Origin: Dermatemys mawii
Taxonomy: Eukaryota; Chordata; Testudines; Dermatemydidae
Direction of reading: 5' to 3'
Length of the DNA stretch: 64,000 nt
NCBI GenBank assembly: GCA_007922305.1
Contig: ML677334.1
Location: 15,774,764-15,838,763 of the forward strand
The notes under the pieces are model-generated. The model saw only the letters and a program-made list of their open reading frames with translations, was not told the origin of the DNA and searched no databases. The translations under genes were made by a program, and so were the position numbers. Below are positions 1 to 12,600 of this stretch, one piece after another (positions within the stretch are counted from its first letter, which is position 1; each line of letters starts with the position of its first letter).

Positions 1-654
1 TATACAGCTAATCCCTGCCCCTCTTTGAAAGAATGCTGCCATTTTGATCAGTTCTTCTTTTGACCAGGGGTCTTAAGAAGCAAAAATTATCTCATCAGCC
101 ATTTTTTTGAAATTATCTAGGGAACCATTTTCAGTTTTTCAAAGACTTCATTTTTTTTTACCCTGGATAGTGAGATTCGAACCATGAAAGTTCGTGCTGG
201 GGGGAAAAAAAATCTGCTATCAGCTGAGAATGGATCCAGGCATTAAACTGTAAAATTATCTTGTTACTTGTTACTTTTCTACACCTGAAGAAAGTACTTC
301 CATGAAAATGAACATTTACTGTAGTGATGTGCAGCTTCACCACGTGATTACCTTTTCCTTCCCCCATTTTGAATTTTCCTGCTGCTCAAAAAGGAAGGAA
401 GAGAGGGAAACCCTTGGGCCACAGGAGTAGCAGGATGCTACCACAAGCTTGCTGAGTAAAGTAGGGGTAAATTGTTTAACCACTCTGTGGTGTGGTTTTC
501 TCCATTGGCAAAATAGGAATAATTATCCTTAGTCCCACAGATCTGTAAATGTAACAATCTTGAGATTAGGTATTACTAAAAATTGCAAGGTAATAGCATC
601 TAAGTAAGCTAGCAAGTTACTGATTTTTGTCAGCGTTTGAAAAACGCTCTTTCC
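1..654. other. Noncoding stretch, nothing recognised
   Basis: AT-rich sequence with short homopolymer runs. The only open frame is under 70 codons and has no recognisable motif. I see no repeat family that I can name. Confidence 0.5.
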
Positions 655-900
655 CTGTATGAATGGGAGTTTGGAGCGGGCGAGTAGAGTGACTACGGTC
701 AAGGAGCGGAGTGTCTGAAGCTGCCAGCTTCTTCATGTCAGTTAAAGAGGGCAAGCATAGGAGCGGGGCAGCTCGGGAGCTGCTGCTTCTTCAAGATTAA
801 AGGAGGGTATCAGGCAGTGGAGGGCCTAATTGCTCTTACTACTTTAATGATAGAGGGAGAGATGGAACAGAACAGCTCGGGAGCCGTTTCTATAACTGGA
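655..900. other. Unclassified GC-richer block
   Basis: This block stands out from its AT-rich surroundings in composition. It carries the motif CAGCTCGGGAGC twice, near 769 and near 873 (the second lies in an AACAGCTCGGGAGCC context). The word GGAGCGG also recurs. It may be an interspersed repeat fragment, but I cannot assign a family and see no terminal repeats or target duplication. Confidence 0.3.
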
Positions 901-2060
901 TGGAATGGATCCATTTGGTTCAGGCATATGGCTAGATGAATGGATGCAGATCAATGAAAGTTTTTGTAACTCAGTGACAACCCTTTACCACAACAGAAAT
1001 AGGGATTTACCTAAATAAGCAGCTATTGCCATGCACTAATATATAAAAATCACACATGCAATTCAGATGTGTCCCATACCAATAGAGCTCTGTCACTCAG
1101 ATGATACGTTTCAGGTGCTTCATAAAATGTCATAGGCTTATGGAATCCTGTAATCAGAAGTTGGATATCTCTCCTACAGAAGCAGATTAGCAATTGTATT
1201 AATGTTGTTTAAAAATTAAAATGAATCACTCTGTAATGAAAAAATGTAATTTCACCTTTAGTATCAGATTTAATTTTTTGAAAAAAAACTTATGGAGAAG
1301 TAATGAGAATTTCTGACAGAGCAAACTCCTCTTCCCAAAGTAATTCTGAAGAATAAATTGCATTGCAGGTTTTCAGTTAATTCCTTGTACTGTGACTATA
1401 ATCAGTAGAACATAATATTTCATGTTTTACCCAAGACTGCTATCACTTGCTGATTATCTAGGCAAAAATGTCCTAATTCTGAAAAGTACTTAAGTGTGTT
1501 CCTAATCTTCTGCTACTTTCTATAAAACTGTAAATTACAGAAGACTGAACAATCAAACATTCCATGTAATAATTAGGCTACATGCCTTGAAAGTGAAGTG
1601 TTGTTTCGCAGATCCCTATAAATATATTAAAGATATAGGAGCTAATTTTCTTTTTAAAAGAAATCTAATAATGCATGTTCATAGCAGAAGAGTGACCTTA
1701 TAGGAGATGCACTATAAAATCAGTAATGCCAGCTCTATTGATATTATCAGACTTTTATCATCCTCCAGTAATTGCTCATTACATGTTTCTTCCAGTTTGA
1801 AAAAATCTACCAGTCTGTGAAGACATTCCCAGTATTTATAAGGGGGTTATTGGTAGAACTAGGAATCTCACACAACAAAATTTAAATGTGCATATTGTAT
1901 TTGGGGTATTTAAAGCATCTTATGATTTTCAGAATGTTGTAGGACATTGGAACCTTTGCCTGGGTTCAGAATGCCTATTGTCTCCTATTACTTTCAGTGA
2001 AATCATGACCACTGTTTCTTCAGCATAAATGGTTGCCTCCACAACCCTCTTTCTCAGTGC
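901..2060. other. Noncoding stretch, nothing recognised
   Basis: AT-rich, with stop codons dense in all frames. No repeat, RNA or coding signal can be supported. Confidence 0.5.
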
Positions 2061-2345
2061 ATAGCTGAGACAGGAGATAGTAAGGGATGGAGGATATGGG
2101 GGCAGGAAAGAAGGATAAAGTGAGAAACTTAGGGTACAGGGGGAGGATGAAGGAAAATGAATCCTGGGAGAATGCATAGAGAGGAAAAGGGAGGATGGAA
2201 GACCTACAAATATGTGGGAGGAAACAGAATTTGAGGAGGTCTGGAACATGGAAGGAAATAGAATGAGGAAGGGAGGATCTGGGGAGAAAAGGGAGAGAAC
2301 TGGAAGACTTAAAAGGCTGTAGATAGAGAGAGACTACCAGTCATC
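2061..2345 (+). repeat. Purine-rich (GA-rich) low-complexity tract
   Basis: The plus strand is strongly purine-biased for almost 300 bases, dominated by GGA, GAA and GGGAGG words with few pyrimidine interruptions. A minus-strand open frame of 106 codons (1929-2249) crosses it and translates to a Ser/Pro/Leu-rich, low-complexity sequence. That is what a polypyrimidine strand gives by chance, so I do not call it a gene. Confidence 0.6.
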
Positions 2346-2944
2346 CTATCCCAGCTTTTAGAGAGAGCAGAGAGAGTCCTCCCCCCAGCAACAGATGACA
2401 GCTAAAGGAGGAGGTTTGCATTTGTGTGTGTGTGGTGCATGTTGAAGGTTGATAATTTTTTAATCTGAAATGATCAATCACAAACTGAAGATGAGGGGTT
2501 GATAGGTCAGTGGTAGCTTCCCTTTAGTGGCTCAAATCAGATGGCAGACAAAGAAATCATTTTGATGGGTTATTTTATATAATATATATAAACAGAACGA
2601 GGGTGATATAGCTTTACAAAAACATGTTTGGATATTTTAAGATGTCTGTAAAATCAAAACAAAGGATGGTTTCGATTAAAGTTCTGTCTTAACCAATTGG
2701 TCAAGACTGTTAATATTTCAGGGGGAAGAGGGTGAGTGTTAATGCTATTTTTAATAAATTTGATGCTAATTTTGGCCTAATTTAAGGATTTGATATCTTT
2801 TTCTACTGCTTGTTATCTCTGCCTTAAAAATAAATACAAATATGATGAAGATGGGATCAATTTGAATTAATTTTTAAACTAGTCAGTGTAAGAAGCTAAG
2901 TAAATATTTGATAAAAAAATATATTGTTGTAATACTGGGTGCGT
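2346..2944. other. Noncoding stretch with a short TG run
   Basis: Contains a short (TG)n run near 2420 and an ATAT run near 2575. Nothing else is recognisable. Confidence 0.45.
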
Positions 2945-3035
2945 ACTAGGGTTGCCAACTCTGAATGCTCACAGCTCATGAGTCAGGCCCCCCTAAAATC
3001 ATGGACTCGCTTAAAAATCATGATTACTGGTTTGT
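2945..3035. repeat. Fragment of a 'GGGTTGCCAACTCT' interspersed repeat
   Basis: Starts with an AGGGTTGCCAACTCT-like end, followed by two imperfect copies of a 'aaaatcatg' phrase ('CTAAAATCATGGACTCG', then 'TTAAAAATCATGATTA'). I recognise this from a short nonautonomous DNA element common in turtle genomes. Only one end is visible and no target duplication can be drawn. Confidence 0.35.
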
Positions 3036-5049
3036 AATTTTTGTTGGCAGCACTGATGCTGAGTTGTACATTGGAAAATGGTAGTTGCTGACATAAGATA
3101 TCCAAAGTTATAGAATATGGCAATGTTCTGCACATTAATATGGAAGTATCTCTTGAATAACATTTGAAGTGATTTAGTTGTCCTAACACTTAGATTTTTT
3201 TGTTGCTTTTAGTATATTTAACAGCCTCATCATTATTAGCAAGTTCTCACCATTATAGAATTTTGTTAGGGGATGAATAAGGTAACTACAGCTGGCAGGG
3301 AAACTCTCTAAGCAGCAGTGTAGTTTCTCAGAGGCCGGAGTGAACTATAAAAGGCAAACAATGTACATGATAACTGATTTTTCTTTTCTTTTAGAAATCA
3401 AAAGAACAGAACTGTCAATAATATAAAGACTTTTTAAAATAAAAGAATGACCTATAGATTTTGATACTGAATATTTATTTTAAATTTTCAAGAAATGGGC
3501 CAGTAGAATAAAATCCTTTTGTGATAAAAGGATAGATCTATAACAATGAAGAGCCTTCATTGGTTTTTAACTACATAGTTATGTGATTGGGGAAAATAAA
3601 TTATTGCCTAGGATGAATTACAACTGCACAAGGCTCAGAGTATCACTTAAGACTTACTGCCCCACCCCGGCTCCCACACCATGAAGATAGAATTTCCCTG
3701 TTGATTTCACTGCATCAAGGCTGATCTTAACCTTGGGGTTTAGATAGTGCTTATAGGGCCCTCTGCAGCTTCATCCTCATTGAGTGATAGCCATTTGTAG
3801 TTTTATGGGCTTCACCTAAATTAAGGATTAAAAAGAAGGGTTAAGTGATTTCCTTTTCCTCTTTGCTAGTTGCATTAAGACTTGCCAGTGCAGTAATTAG
3901 GGATATAGTCATGGATTTCTCAACACCTCTGGATCAATAGTAGCCTAGCACTGTGAGAGCTTTGCACACTCTGCAACATTTAGCTTTTTTTTTTTTTCTT
4001 CCCTTACTGGGGATGTTGCTATGGGAAACAAAATCCACTCTTCTGCTCTCTCTCTTAAAAGTGATTCTTTTTTTCAACTTTTCAATTAAAATGCAAAGGA
4101 ATATGTATACGTAGTATCATCTGATATGATCACCGAAGAACATTGGTGGAGTCAGAAGGGTATTATTGTTTTGTATAATTATGATTTATATAATTTGGCT
4201 TTTTGACAATTTATAAAATCAGTCATTCCTGCAACTTGTAGTAATTGATGTTAACATTTTAAATGTAAAAGTGAGGTTAAATTATAGTCCCTCAAAACAC
4301 TGATAAATCGTATACTGCATCACATGACCTGGAGTCTTTTCAATCCAGCATCATGATGGCGTTTTTTTTTAATCTTGGAAGGAATGTGCAATCAGTTAGT
4401 TGTTTCAGGAGGCGCAGTATGTCTGACATGAGTCAAAACAATATTGTTAATATATCAGATGGAGAGACAAGTACAATATGTCAGAAAATAGTAGAGATTC
4501 AGGAAAGGGGGGAAATACTGTTAATTTTCTCTAACAAAGGAAGACAACACAATGAATTAAAATCAAAAAATGGGGGTGAAGCTACGAAGATACAATTTGG
4601 AAAGAAGTGGAATGAACTATATACAGCAGCAGATGCTGCTCGTTAGGTTGTGTAAAGTTTCTTTTCTACTCTCCAATGTTGAGTTGTTCGTAACTATATG
4701 AAACTTTCCCTGTTCTGAAATTTTCCAAGCTTAATCTATGCCCAAATGCAATGTTTTTGAAAGTCAAAGCAAAAACTGAACTACTTTTCCTCCCTAGTAG
4801 AAAGAATGGGGAGCAAATGCAAAGTTTCCGTGTGTGTAGAGAGAAATTGACTATTTTGGGAGCCTACCTGGATAGGTGTAAATAATTTAAAATTTAGTTT
4901 AAAATAGTCTAAATAAAAGGAAGATTTATTATTTTGGCGAAATTTGGCTTTAATTTGACCAAGTTATCTCTTTCGGAATGGCATGCCATCGATCCCCAAT
5001 AGATTTGGGGGATTTTCACAAGCAGCTAAGAGAGGCTGTATTGTAATTC
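3036..5049. other. Noncoding stretch, nothing recognised
   Basis: AT-rich DNA with a T13 run at 3985-3997. An open frame of 97 codons at 4353-4646 (+) starts in a T-run and shows no domain or motif, so I treat it as chance. Confidence 0.5.
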
Positions 5050-6445
5050 GGAAATTCAGTGATTCTAAGGCCAGAAGGAACCATTGTGATCATCTAGTCT
5101 GAGCTTCTGTATGACACATGCAATGGAACTTCCCCAAAATATTTCCTACAACATATTTTAGAAAAAGAAAATATCCAGTCATGACTTAACAACTGTCAAT
5201 GATGGAGAATCCATGATGACCATTGGTTATGCGTTATTTCTAGTCTGAATTTGTCTAACTTCAATCAGCCATTGAAGCTTGTTATAGATTGAAGAACCCA
5301 TTATTAAATACTTGTTCTCCATGTAGGTTGTTAAAGGGTGACTTGATTAGTATATAACCTTATCTTTATTAAACTAAATAGATTGAACACTTTGAGTCTC
5401 ACTCTAAGGCATGTTTTCTAATTCTTTAATCATTCTCATGGCTCTCCTCTGAATTCTCTCCACTTTATCAACATCCTTCTTGTACTGAGGGCATCAGAAC
5501 TGGATGCACTATTCCAGAAACATGCCCACCAGTGCTAAATACATTGGTAAAATAAAGTCTCTACCCCTATGCAAGATTCCCATGTTTATGCATGCAAGGA
5601 TCACAAGGCTCTTTTGGTCACATCATCACTCTGGGAGTTAGTGTTGAACTGACTCTACACTACAATCCCCAAATCTCTTTGAGAGTCCTTACTTCACAGG
5701 ATAGAATCCCTCATCCTGTAAGTATGGCCTACATCCTTTGTTCCTAGATTATATATTTGCATTTAGCTGTATTAAAACACACACTGTTTTCTTGTGCCTA
5801 GTATACTGAGTGATCCAAATTGTTCTGAATCAGCAGTGACCTCTCCTCCTTTTTATTTATTACTCTCCCCTACAAGTTTTGTGTCACTTACAAATGTTAT
5901 CAATGATGATTTTTTTTCCCCAGGTCATGAATAGAAATATTAAATACATAGGGCCAAAAACTGATTCCTGCAGGATCCCAGTAGAAACATACCTGCTCAA
6001 TGATCATTCCTCCCATTTATAAGTGCATTCAAATCAAATCAAAATGTCATGCAGCACCACGTTAAATGCCTTTCAGACGTCTATTTTATTAACATTATTA
6101 CCAAACTTGTCATATCATCAAAGAAAGATATCAGGTTTAGTTTGACAGCATCTATTTTCCATAAATCCATGTTTATTTGCATTAATTACATTATCCTTTC
6201 TTAATGCTTTATTAATCGAGGCTGTATCAGCTGCTCTACTATCTTGCCTGGAATCAACATACAGCTGGTAGGCCTATAATTACCCAGTAATCCCATTTAC
6301 CCTTTTTAAGAATTGGCACAACGTTAGCATTCTTCTAGAAATTCCACCATGCTCCAAGATTTACTCAAAATAAACAGCTCCTCAGCAACCTCTTTTAAAA
6401 TTCTTCTTATCAGGACCTGCTGACTTTAAAATGTCTAACTCTAGG
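5050..6445 (-). mobile_element. CR1 LINE, 5'-truncated and decayed, minus strand
   Basis: A non-LTR retrotransposon remnant of about 1.4 kb. Read on the minus strand, 6235-6320 encodes a decayed version of the CR1 reverse-transcriptase stretch NYRPVSL..PGKI. Further on (6000-6150), minus-strand frames retain pieces of the 'YLDFxKAFD' region. The plus-strand left end carries the typical CR1 3' UTR phrase 'CCATTGTGATCATCTAGTCT' near 5078. Frameshifts and stops are frequent, so there is no intact ORF. The 5' side ends abruptly near 6445, as expected from incomplete reverse transcription. The family call is strong. The exact edges are uncertain by about 10 bases. Confidence 0.85.
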
Positions 6446-7740
6446 TATGTGCAAGGGTTTATATGGCTCATTTAGATGCATAGTAGAAAAAAAATCACAT
6501 GAGCGGAGGCAAATATTCTGCCAATGTCTTTATTTTGCTGCTAGCAGACTGTTTAAGGAAAAAATTGCAATACTTTGTATCTGAGGAGTCTTATGAAAGA
6601 TATGGCAATTGCCTTCAAAATCCATTAAGACATTGTTGAATTAAGTGTTTTAATACTGTGGACCCCCAAAATACTTAAATGATGCAGATATGTATTTTTG
6701 TGTGGTGGAATTGTATGTCATCTTTCAAGAGGGAAATATATAACTATTATGAGATCTGGGGTTCAAAATACACTACTGAAAAATGTGCCAGATCAGAATG
6801 GACTTCTGAAACAAAAAGTGTTCAGTGTGGGGTTTTTTTCTTCTTTGAATATCTAGGGGATCGTGAATGCAAATTCCTCACCTCTGGTTATGTAAAAATC
6901 CAGCCTTTTGAAGTTTCACCATTCCAGATTCTCGATCTGTTTAATTCTGGATGAATCTGAAACTTTAGTATCTAAATTATCAATAAAGAAATGGATGGCT
7001 TTTAATCTTTATAAATATATGAAAAGAGACCAAGAAGTTCAAAATTTTATACTATATATTTACACTTTCTAATATACACTTCTTTCCAGCTGGTCCTCCT
7101 TTTTCCCCAGTATTTCATCCTTCTGTCCTTTTATCCTTTGCAGAGTTTCCTCAGCTGCTGCTGTTGGTAGACTGGAATGTAACATTAATTACAACAGTTT
7201 TCATTTAGCTTAAGGAAAGGGGAACTACAAACAATGTCAAATGAAATGAGTGCACTTGAAACCCAAATTTTACAATGTAAAGCAAGCAACAAAATTGGAG
7301 CAACTCTAGTTTTATGGATTCTAGAGCCATCCAGAGGCATGGCATTTTAAAAATAAATGTGAATTTTCCTCTAGCCACTGAAAAAGGATCAAAGCTTAAT
7401 ATTCAGTTTAGATAAACATTTAAATGTTTTATGCCCTTCTGTAAGTTGTATAATCTTTTTTGAAGTCTATCTTCATCTGCCTTCATGTACTTTTACATGT
7501 TTAAACTAATAAAACAGAGATTTCTCTATATGTAGGAAATCAGGTAGGTGTGTCACTACAATGTCAAGCCCACAAATCTGAAAAATAAAAAAGGTAGACT
7601 AAGGGTTTTTTTGTACTGCAGTACCCCTAGAGTACAAACAGCACCTAGAGAGTGCAAACACATAACAAACCACACTCCTTGATTTGAAGAATCTACAACA
7701 TGCACAGTCAAAAAAAGGGTGGGAGAAAGGAGGTAATTTA
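6446..7740. other. Noncoding stretch, nothing recognised
   Basis: AT-rich. A 91-codon open frame at 6679-6954 (+) has no recognisable motif or codon pattern and is probably chance. Confidence 0.45.
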
Positions 7741-7840
7741 ACTGACAGAGTATTTGACTTGCCTAAAGTCAGAATGGAAGTCTGAGGCAGAGCAAAGATT
7801 TAAATTCACATCCTGAGTCCTAGTTCATTATGTTGGCCAA
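7741..7840 (-). repeat. MIR/L2-type SINE remnant, minus strand
   Basis: The plus strand reads as a degraded antisense MIR core: 'TTGACTTGCCTAAAGTCAGAA', then 'TCTGAGGCAGAGC' and 'CATCCTGAGTCCTAG'. These correspond to the reverse complement of the 'ACCTTGGGCAAGT' core and head. Too diverged for exact ends. Confidence 0.5.
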
Positions 7841-8158
7841 AAGATCCATCCTTCCTCCTGAGTGGAGAACTTTAATCTTGTGTTCGTAGTAACATGCCTG
7901 CTTGATGGGTGTGACCAGGACTAGGCCTAATATTTATGTTATGGTAAATGGTAATATTTATAACAGTGGTAATGGTGTGGGCAGTTGAATGACCCTTTCA
8001 GAGATGTGAATACTTTCAACTTGTTTATGGCTTGCAACCACTACTGTTTTGATCTAGGATTTTCTTGAAAATAATTGAGTCATATCTAACAAGGTTTTAG
8101 TGAAATGCTGCCTTCACAGACATTAAATCTATTCCCCTTCTGCATCTGAGGTCTGTAG
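7841..8158. other. Noncoding stretch, nothing recognised
   Basis: Unremarkable AT-rich DNA separating the MIR remnant from the LTR. Confidence 0.45.
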
Positions 8159-8163
8159 ACCTC

Positions 8164-8971
8164 TGTCAGGGTTGCCTCCCCACTCTGAACTCTAGGGTAC
8201 AGATGTGGGGAGCTACATGGGGGGAAAAAAAAACAAGCTTATTTTACCAGCTTAGGTTAAAACTTCCCCAGGTACAAACTTCTTCTGTACCTGGAGGAAT
8301 AGTATGCTGCCACCATCAAGTGCACCCCAAGAAGTAGGGGCAGGGCCACTTGAAGCCCCCTCTCTCCCCCAAAATTCCCCCAAGCCTATACTTCCCTTCC
8401 TGGGAAAGGCTTGAGAAAAAATCCTAACCAATTCTGCTAGGTGAGCCTAATCCCAAAGCCCTGGATCTACACAATAGAAAACAAAGCAGTCAGATTGTTA
8501 AAAGAAGAATTTTAATTAAAGGAAAAAGAGAGAAACAAAATATCTCTATAGAAATCAGTAGAAAAACATTTTACAGTCACAAAAAGAATCAAAGAGAAAC
8601 CCACACCACAAAGGAATTCCCCCCTCTGCTGAGTTCTCAAAGTACAGAGACATGTCCCTAAAAAAACCTGAGAAATTCGCAAGTCAGAAACAAATATAAC
8701 TAATACACCTTGCCTGGCTAAATTACTTACTGATTTCTGGTTAGAGAATATAGAATTAGTGGAGAGAAGAAAAGTTATTTGGTTCCTCTGAAATCCCCAG
8801 AGCGAATTAAAAAAAACAGACAAAGCACACAGACAAAAGCTTCCCTCCCACAGATTTGAAAGCATCTTCAGTCCCCATTGGTTCTTTTGGTCAGATGCCA
8901 ACCAGGTTTCTTTTAGTTTCTTAACCCTTTACAGGTAAGCAGGAATTCTAGGCTACTTTATGCTTATGACA
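8164..8971 (-). mobile_element. Solo LTR with exact 5-bp target duplication
   Basis: An 808-bp element with ends TGTCAGGG...TATGACA, i.e. TG...CA as in LTRs. It is flanked by the perfect 5-bp duplication ACCTC (8159-8163 and 8972-8976). I recognise the sequence as an LTR family frequent in turtles, oriented on the minus strand. An ATTAAA-type polyadenylation hexamer lies near 8515 on that strand. No internal retroviral sequence adjoins it, so it is best read as a solo LTR left by recombination between the two LTRs of an old provirus. A 129-codon minus-strand open frame (8512-8901) lies within it and is not retrovirus-like. Confidence 0.85.
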
Positions 8972-9072
8972 ACCTCTCTGACTAAAATCTGGTTACATCT
9001 GGACTGACTTCCGAATCTGACACTTTGCTTAGCAGCTGATTTGACTGCAGGCCCATTCATTTTAATATAGTA

Positions 9073-9634
9073 TGTGATAGAGGAGGGTCAGGGAGCTGCG
9101 GTAGAGTGCTTGAGGGGAGATATATAAGCTCAGAGCTAATTGAGATGTGGCTCCCTGTGGACTAGGGAAGGTTGCAGGTTGATTGGAACACCTGCAATCA
9201 ATTAAGGCCCTGCTAAGAACCTAATAAAACCCCCTGCTTCAGGCAGACAGGGAAGGAGGATAGGAGTTGGAGCAGTTTAAGCAGTGAACAGTTGGAGGAG
9301 AGTTTGGAACCAAGACTACCCAGACCCTAGATAAAGAGACACCTGACCCACGTAAAGAGAGGGCAGGAAGCCCCACAAACTGAAGGGTAGGAGAGAGAAG
9401 TAGCCCAGGGGAAGGAATAGCTAGTTCAGGTGGTTTACCGCTATCCTCAGGGCCCCTGGGCTGGGACCTGGAGTAGAGGGCGGGCGGGCCCGGGTCCTCC
9501 CTCTCCGTTCCCCCTCCTCTAGGATACTAGTGGGGTAGTTAATACCCTATTCAGGGGCAAGAAATAGCTCCATGAACCCCCCACAAGAAGAGAAAGTGCA
9601 GGACCCATCATAATAGTGTCAGCAAATTGCCACA
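9073..9634 (+). mobile_element. LTR-like element (TGTGA...CCACA) with 4-bp target duplication
   Basis: A 562-bp element starting TGTGATAG and ending TTGCCACA, bounded by the 4-bp duplication AGTA (9069-9072 and 9635-9638). A TATATAAG box near 9121 and an AATAAAA near 9221 support plus orientation. It shares the phrases 'GGAGTAGAGGGCGGGC' and 'AAGTAGCCCAGGG' with the elements at 18591, 54512 and 60394, so it is a diverged member of the same superfamily. No coding capacity is seen. Confidence 0.7.
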
Positions 9635-9638
9635 AGTA

Positions 9639-12600
9639 GTAAATAGAGTTGCAGGACAAAATGTACCTTGTGTTCATATAATTTAGGGCAATCAACAGAT
9701 TGTGCCAGCAATTGTGTATGGAGACTTTTAAAGATGGTATACTTTATGCCTTATCTACATTTATTATGGGGAATACTTGTGCAGAATTACTCACATACCC
9801 AGGAATGATTTTTCCATCCCCAACTACCATACACTTTCTGGCTATCTCGCTAGAGATGAGGGTATATTGCAGGGTGAAAACCGCGTATGTGTGTGTGTGT
9901 GTGAAACCTGCAAATATGAATTCCAAATTTTACTTTGATTGTGATTTGCATCCTTTCTGTCTTCATTTTCCCTGAATATTTCAGCAAATTTAACTCACTG
10001 AAAACAGCATTCATTGAAACAAGGAGTTTTAAACTGATATTACAGAATATTTCCACTGGTAACTTTGTTTTGTTTGTGCTGTTTTGGGAGAGAGACTATA
10101 TTTTTGTTCTGTTTGCACAGCAACTAGTGGTTAGCTCGACCTAACTTAGTAGCATAGACTAGGCCTTATGGCTCTTACATGCATACAAATAATATTTACG
10201 GGGGGGGTGCTGAAAGCCATTTAACAAAACTGTAAACTCTATACATGATGGAAACCTCTTCAAGCTGCTCCCCTGGCATCTCTGCAAATTATTTTTTTCC
10301 CTTTCTTTAGTGTCTTCATTAGAGCTAAGTTTAAGATGGTTAGTATGTTAGGGGTGGGGGAAATGCCTCAAATTTTTGGTAAATCAATATTCAGGGTTTT
10401 TTGTTTTTTTTTTCATTTAAAACAAACTAACCCAAATCAGAGAAACTGAAAAATCTGCCTAGTTTTCAAACTCAGAATTGATTAAATTTCTCCCTTAGTT
10501 TCCCTTTTCTCCTATTTTCCATTTTGTCAATGGGGGGGGGAATAAATGGGGGAAAAAAACAGGAAAAACTCCCCCAAACTAGGAAAAAAGCTTATGCTTT
10601 TTGTTTTTGTTGAGTAGCTGGAATTTTTTTGTTAAAAAGGAAGTTTTTAATTTGGAGGAAAAAAAGTTTCAAATTGAAAATTTCAACCAGTGTTAGGCTC
10701 TCTCAGTGGCATCCAAACAGAAGTAACAAATGGCCATGGTCTGCTCTGCTATAATTGCAAAACCCACTTAATTCAGTGGGGTTGCATGTGAGTAAATAAG
10801 GGTGGACTTTGGCCTGGAACCTGTAAACTGTCCTTGTTGCCCTGGAGAGGCTGAAAGCACACATGTTACATGATTCAGCGGTTAGCAGACCTTTCAGAGG
10901 TAGCAATAGGCTGAAGTACGTAGATCATTCTTGTGATCATCCATACTTTAGTATCTTTCCTCAACAGTTCTGAAATTAGACCTTTTTGTATTTACAAGTC
11001 AAGGGTGATCAACTCTGACTCCTGCCCCCACCAACAAACAAAATCCTTTAGAGAGAGATTTTGCATTTTTTTCCCTACAAATTCTAAATTATATTTTAAA
11101 AATGGATAAGAGCTCTCAGTGCTGCTTACATTTAATTGCCCATTGTTGGACGAGAAATAATTTACTATATCAAGCAGAGATGTGTTGGAGCTGGGTGGCC
11201 CAGCATAAGAATAATGTACTTTCATCCTTGGATTCTGAGTTTCTTTAGCTAAAAAGCCAATTGGAATTATGGGAATTATGACTTCAAATGTGAAAATGAG
11301 CAAACAAACAAACATAAGTACCTATTGATTCAGAGATGCCTTGGAACTCATAGTAAAGCATAAAGGTAGGAAAATATGATGCTGATACTTTTGTGATTGC
11401 CTCTTGAAGTTTAGAACTTTTGTGCGCATGAAAGGTGGTGTGTAGACATTTTTGGAGACTGTAGTCTTCTGTATTTCTACAGAACACTTGCAGTACAGAG
11501 AAGAAGAGTAAAACTCTATCCCACATTAAAAGCAGTTCTTTTTGCAGTTGCAAACAAGTGTCCTATGGTCCTGGGGTCTCATCCATTCCAAGTATCCATG
11601 TGTATGTATCTTAAGAATACAGCAGAAATCTGCCATACATTACTGAGAGAATAGACTCATAAATTATCTCAAAATTTCTTAATGGCTGAGGGTTAAGAGG
11701 TTTGGCTAACCTCCACCTTTGCATTTAGATTTGCCATGGATGTGATGATGACACCTTTAAACTTACACTATTTACTGTGCATGTATTAAGTGAAGTTTTA
11801 GATCTAACACATTCAAATATTTCTGCTATGCTTAATATCTTCCATTATAATGAGACCTCTACAGCGGTTTAGTGGGCTGCTTAAAATTCATCTTAATGTC
11901 TTAGCTGATACATTTTTTTATTCAGAGAATTCAGTTAAGTTAGAGCTACACTTTCTTACTCTGACAAACTACCTCACTTCACTTCTTTCTCTCTGTAATT
12001 ACCTTAGTGGTTTAGCTGCCTGGCCTTATCCACAGCAAACCAAAGGTATTGTGGCGAGTTTATCTTGCAAAGCTTCTAACAGTGAGGGTTGTTAACCCGA
12101 TGTCAGGGCTCATTAAAACCTCAGTTAGATGCTAATAAGCTGAAAAAGGAAATTAGATTTTATTGTAATTACTAACGGTATCTATATGTTTCAGTGGAAA
12201 ATGTAAGCAATACTTGATTCCATATATGATGTCATACTATACCTTGAAAATTGTATATTATTATACAATAATTATATACAAATTATAAATATACAAATTA
12301 TAACAACTTCTCTCTTCAGAAGTTCTGCTATCCACTATCTTCTTTTATAATGATGATTAAACTTCAAATGGTTCAGAAGTTTTGTCCAGTTTGAATGAAT
12401 CCTCCAAATTTAATATTAGTATCCAGACCTTAGATTTAAATATGTTAGAATTTTTTTTTAAAAAAAGGAGACAGTGGGAGGAACTAGAAAATGGATGTTA
12501 TTCCTGCTACAAGCTTGGTTGTAGAAAGCTATATTGTTTGCAACTGTGTGGGTGGGTATGGTTAATCTCTTCTCCAGCTTGGTGTCAAATGGTCTCTATA

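Noticed and set aside
5050..6445. Host exons from protein-like similarity
   Set aside because: The similarity is to CR1 reverse transcriptase on the minus strand, with many stops.
8512..8901. 129-codon minus-strand open frame
   Set aside because: It lies inside a solo LTR defined by TG...CA ends and an exact 5-bp duplication. The translation shows no retroviral or other domain.
8164..9634. Paired LTRs of one provirus
   Set aside because: The two elements differ in sequence, length and orientation, each has its own target duplication, and only about 100 bases separate them.
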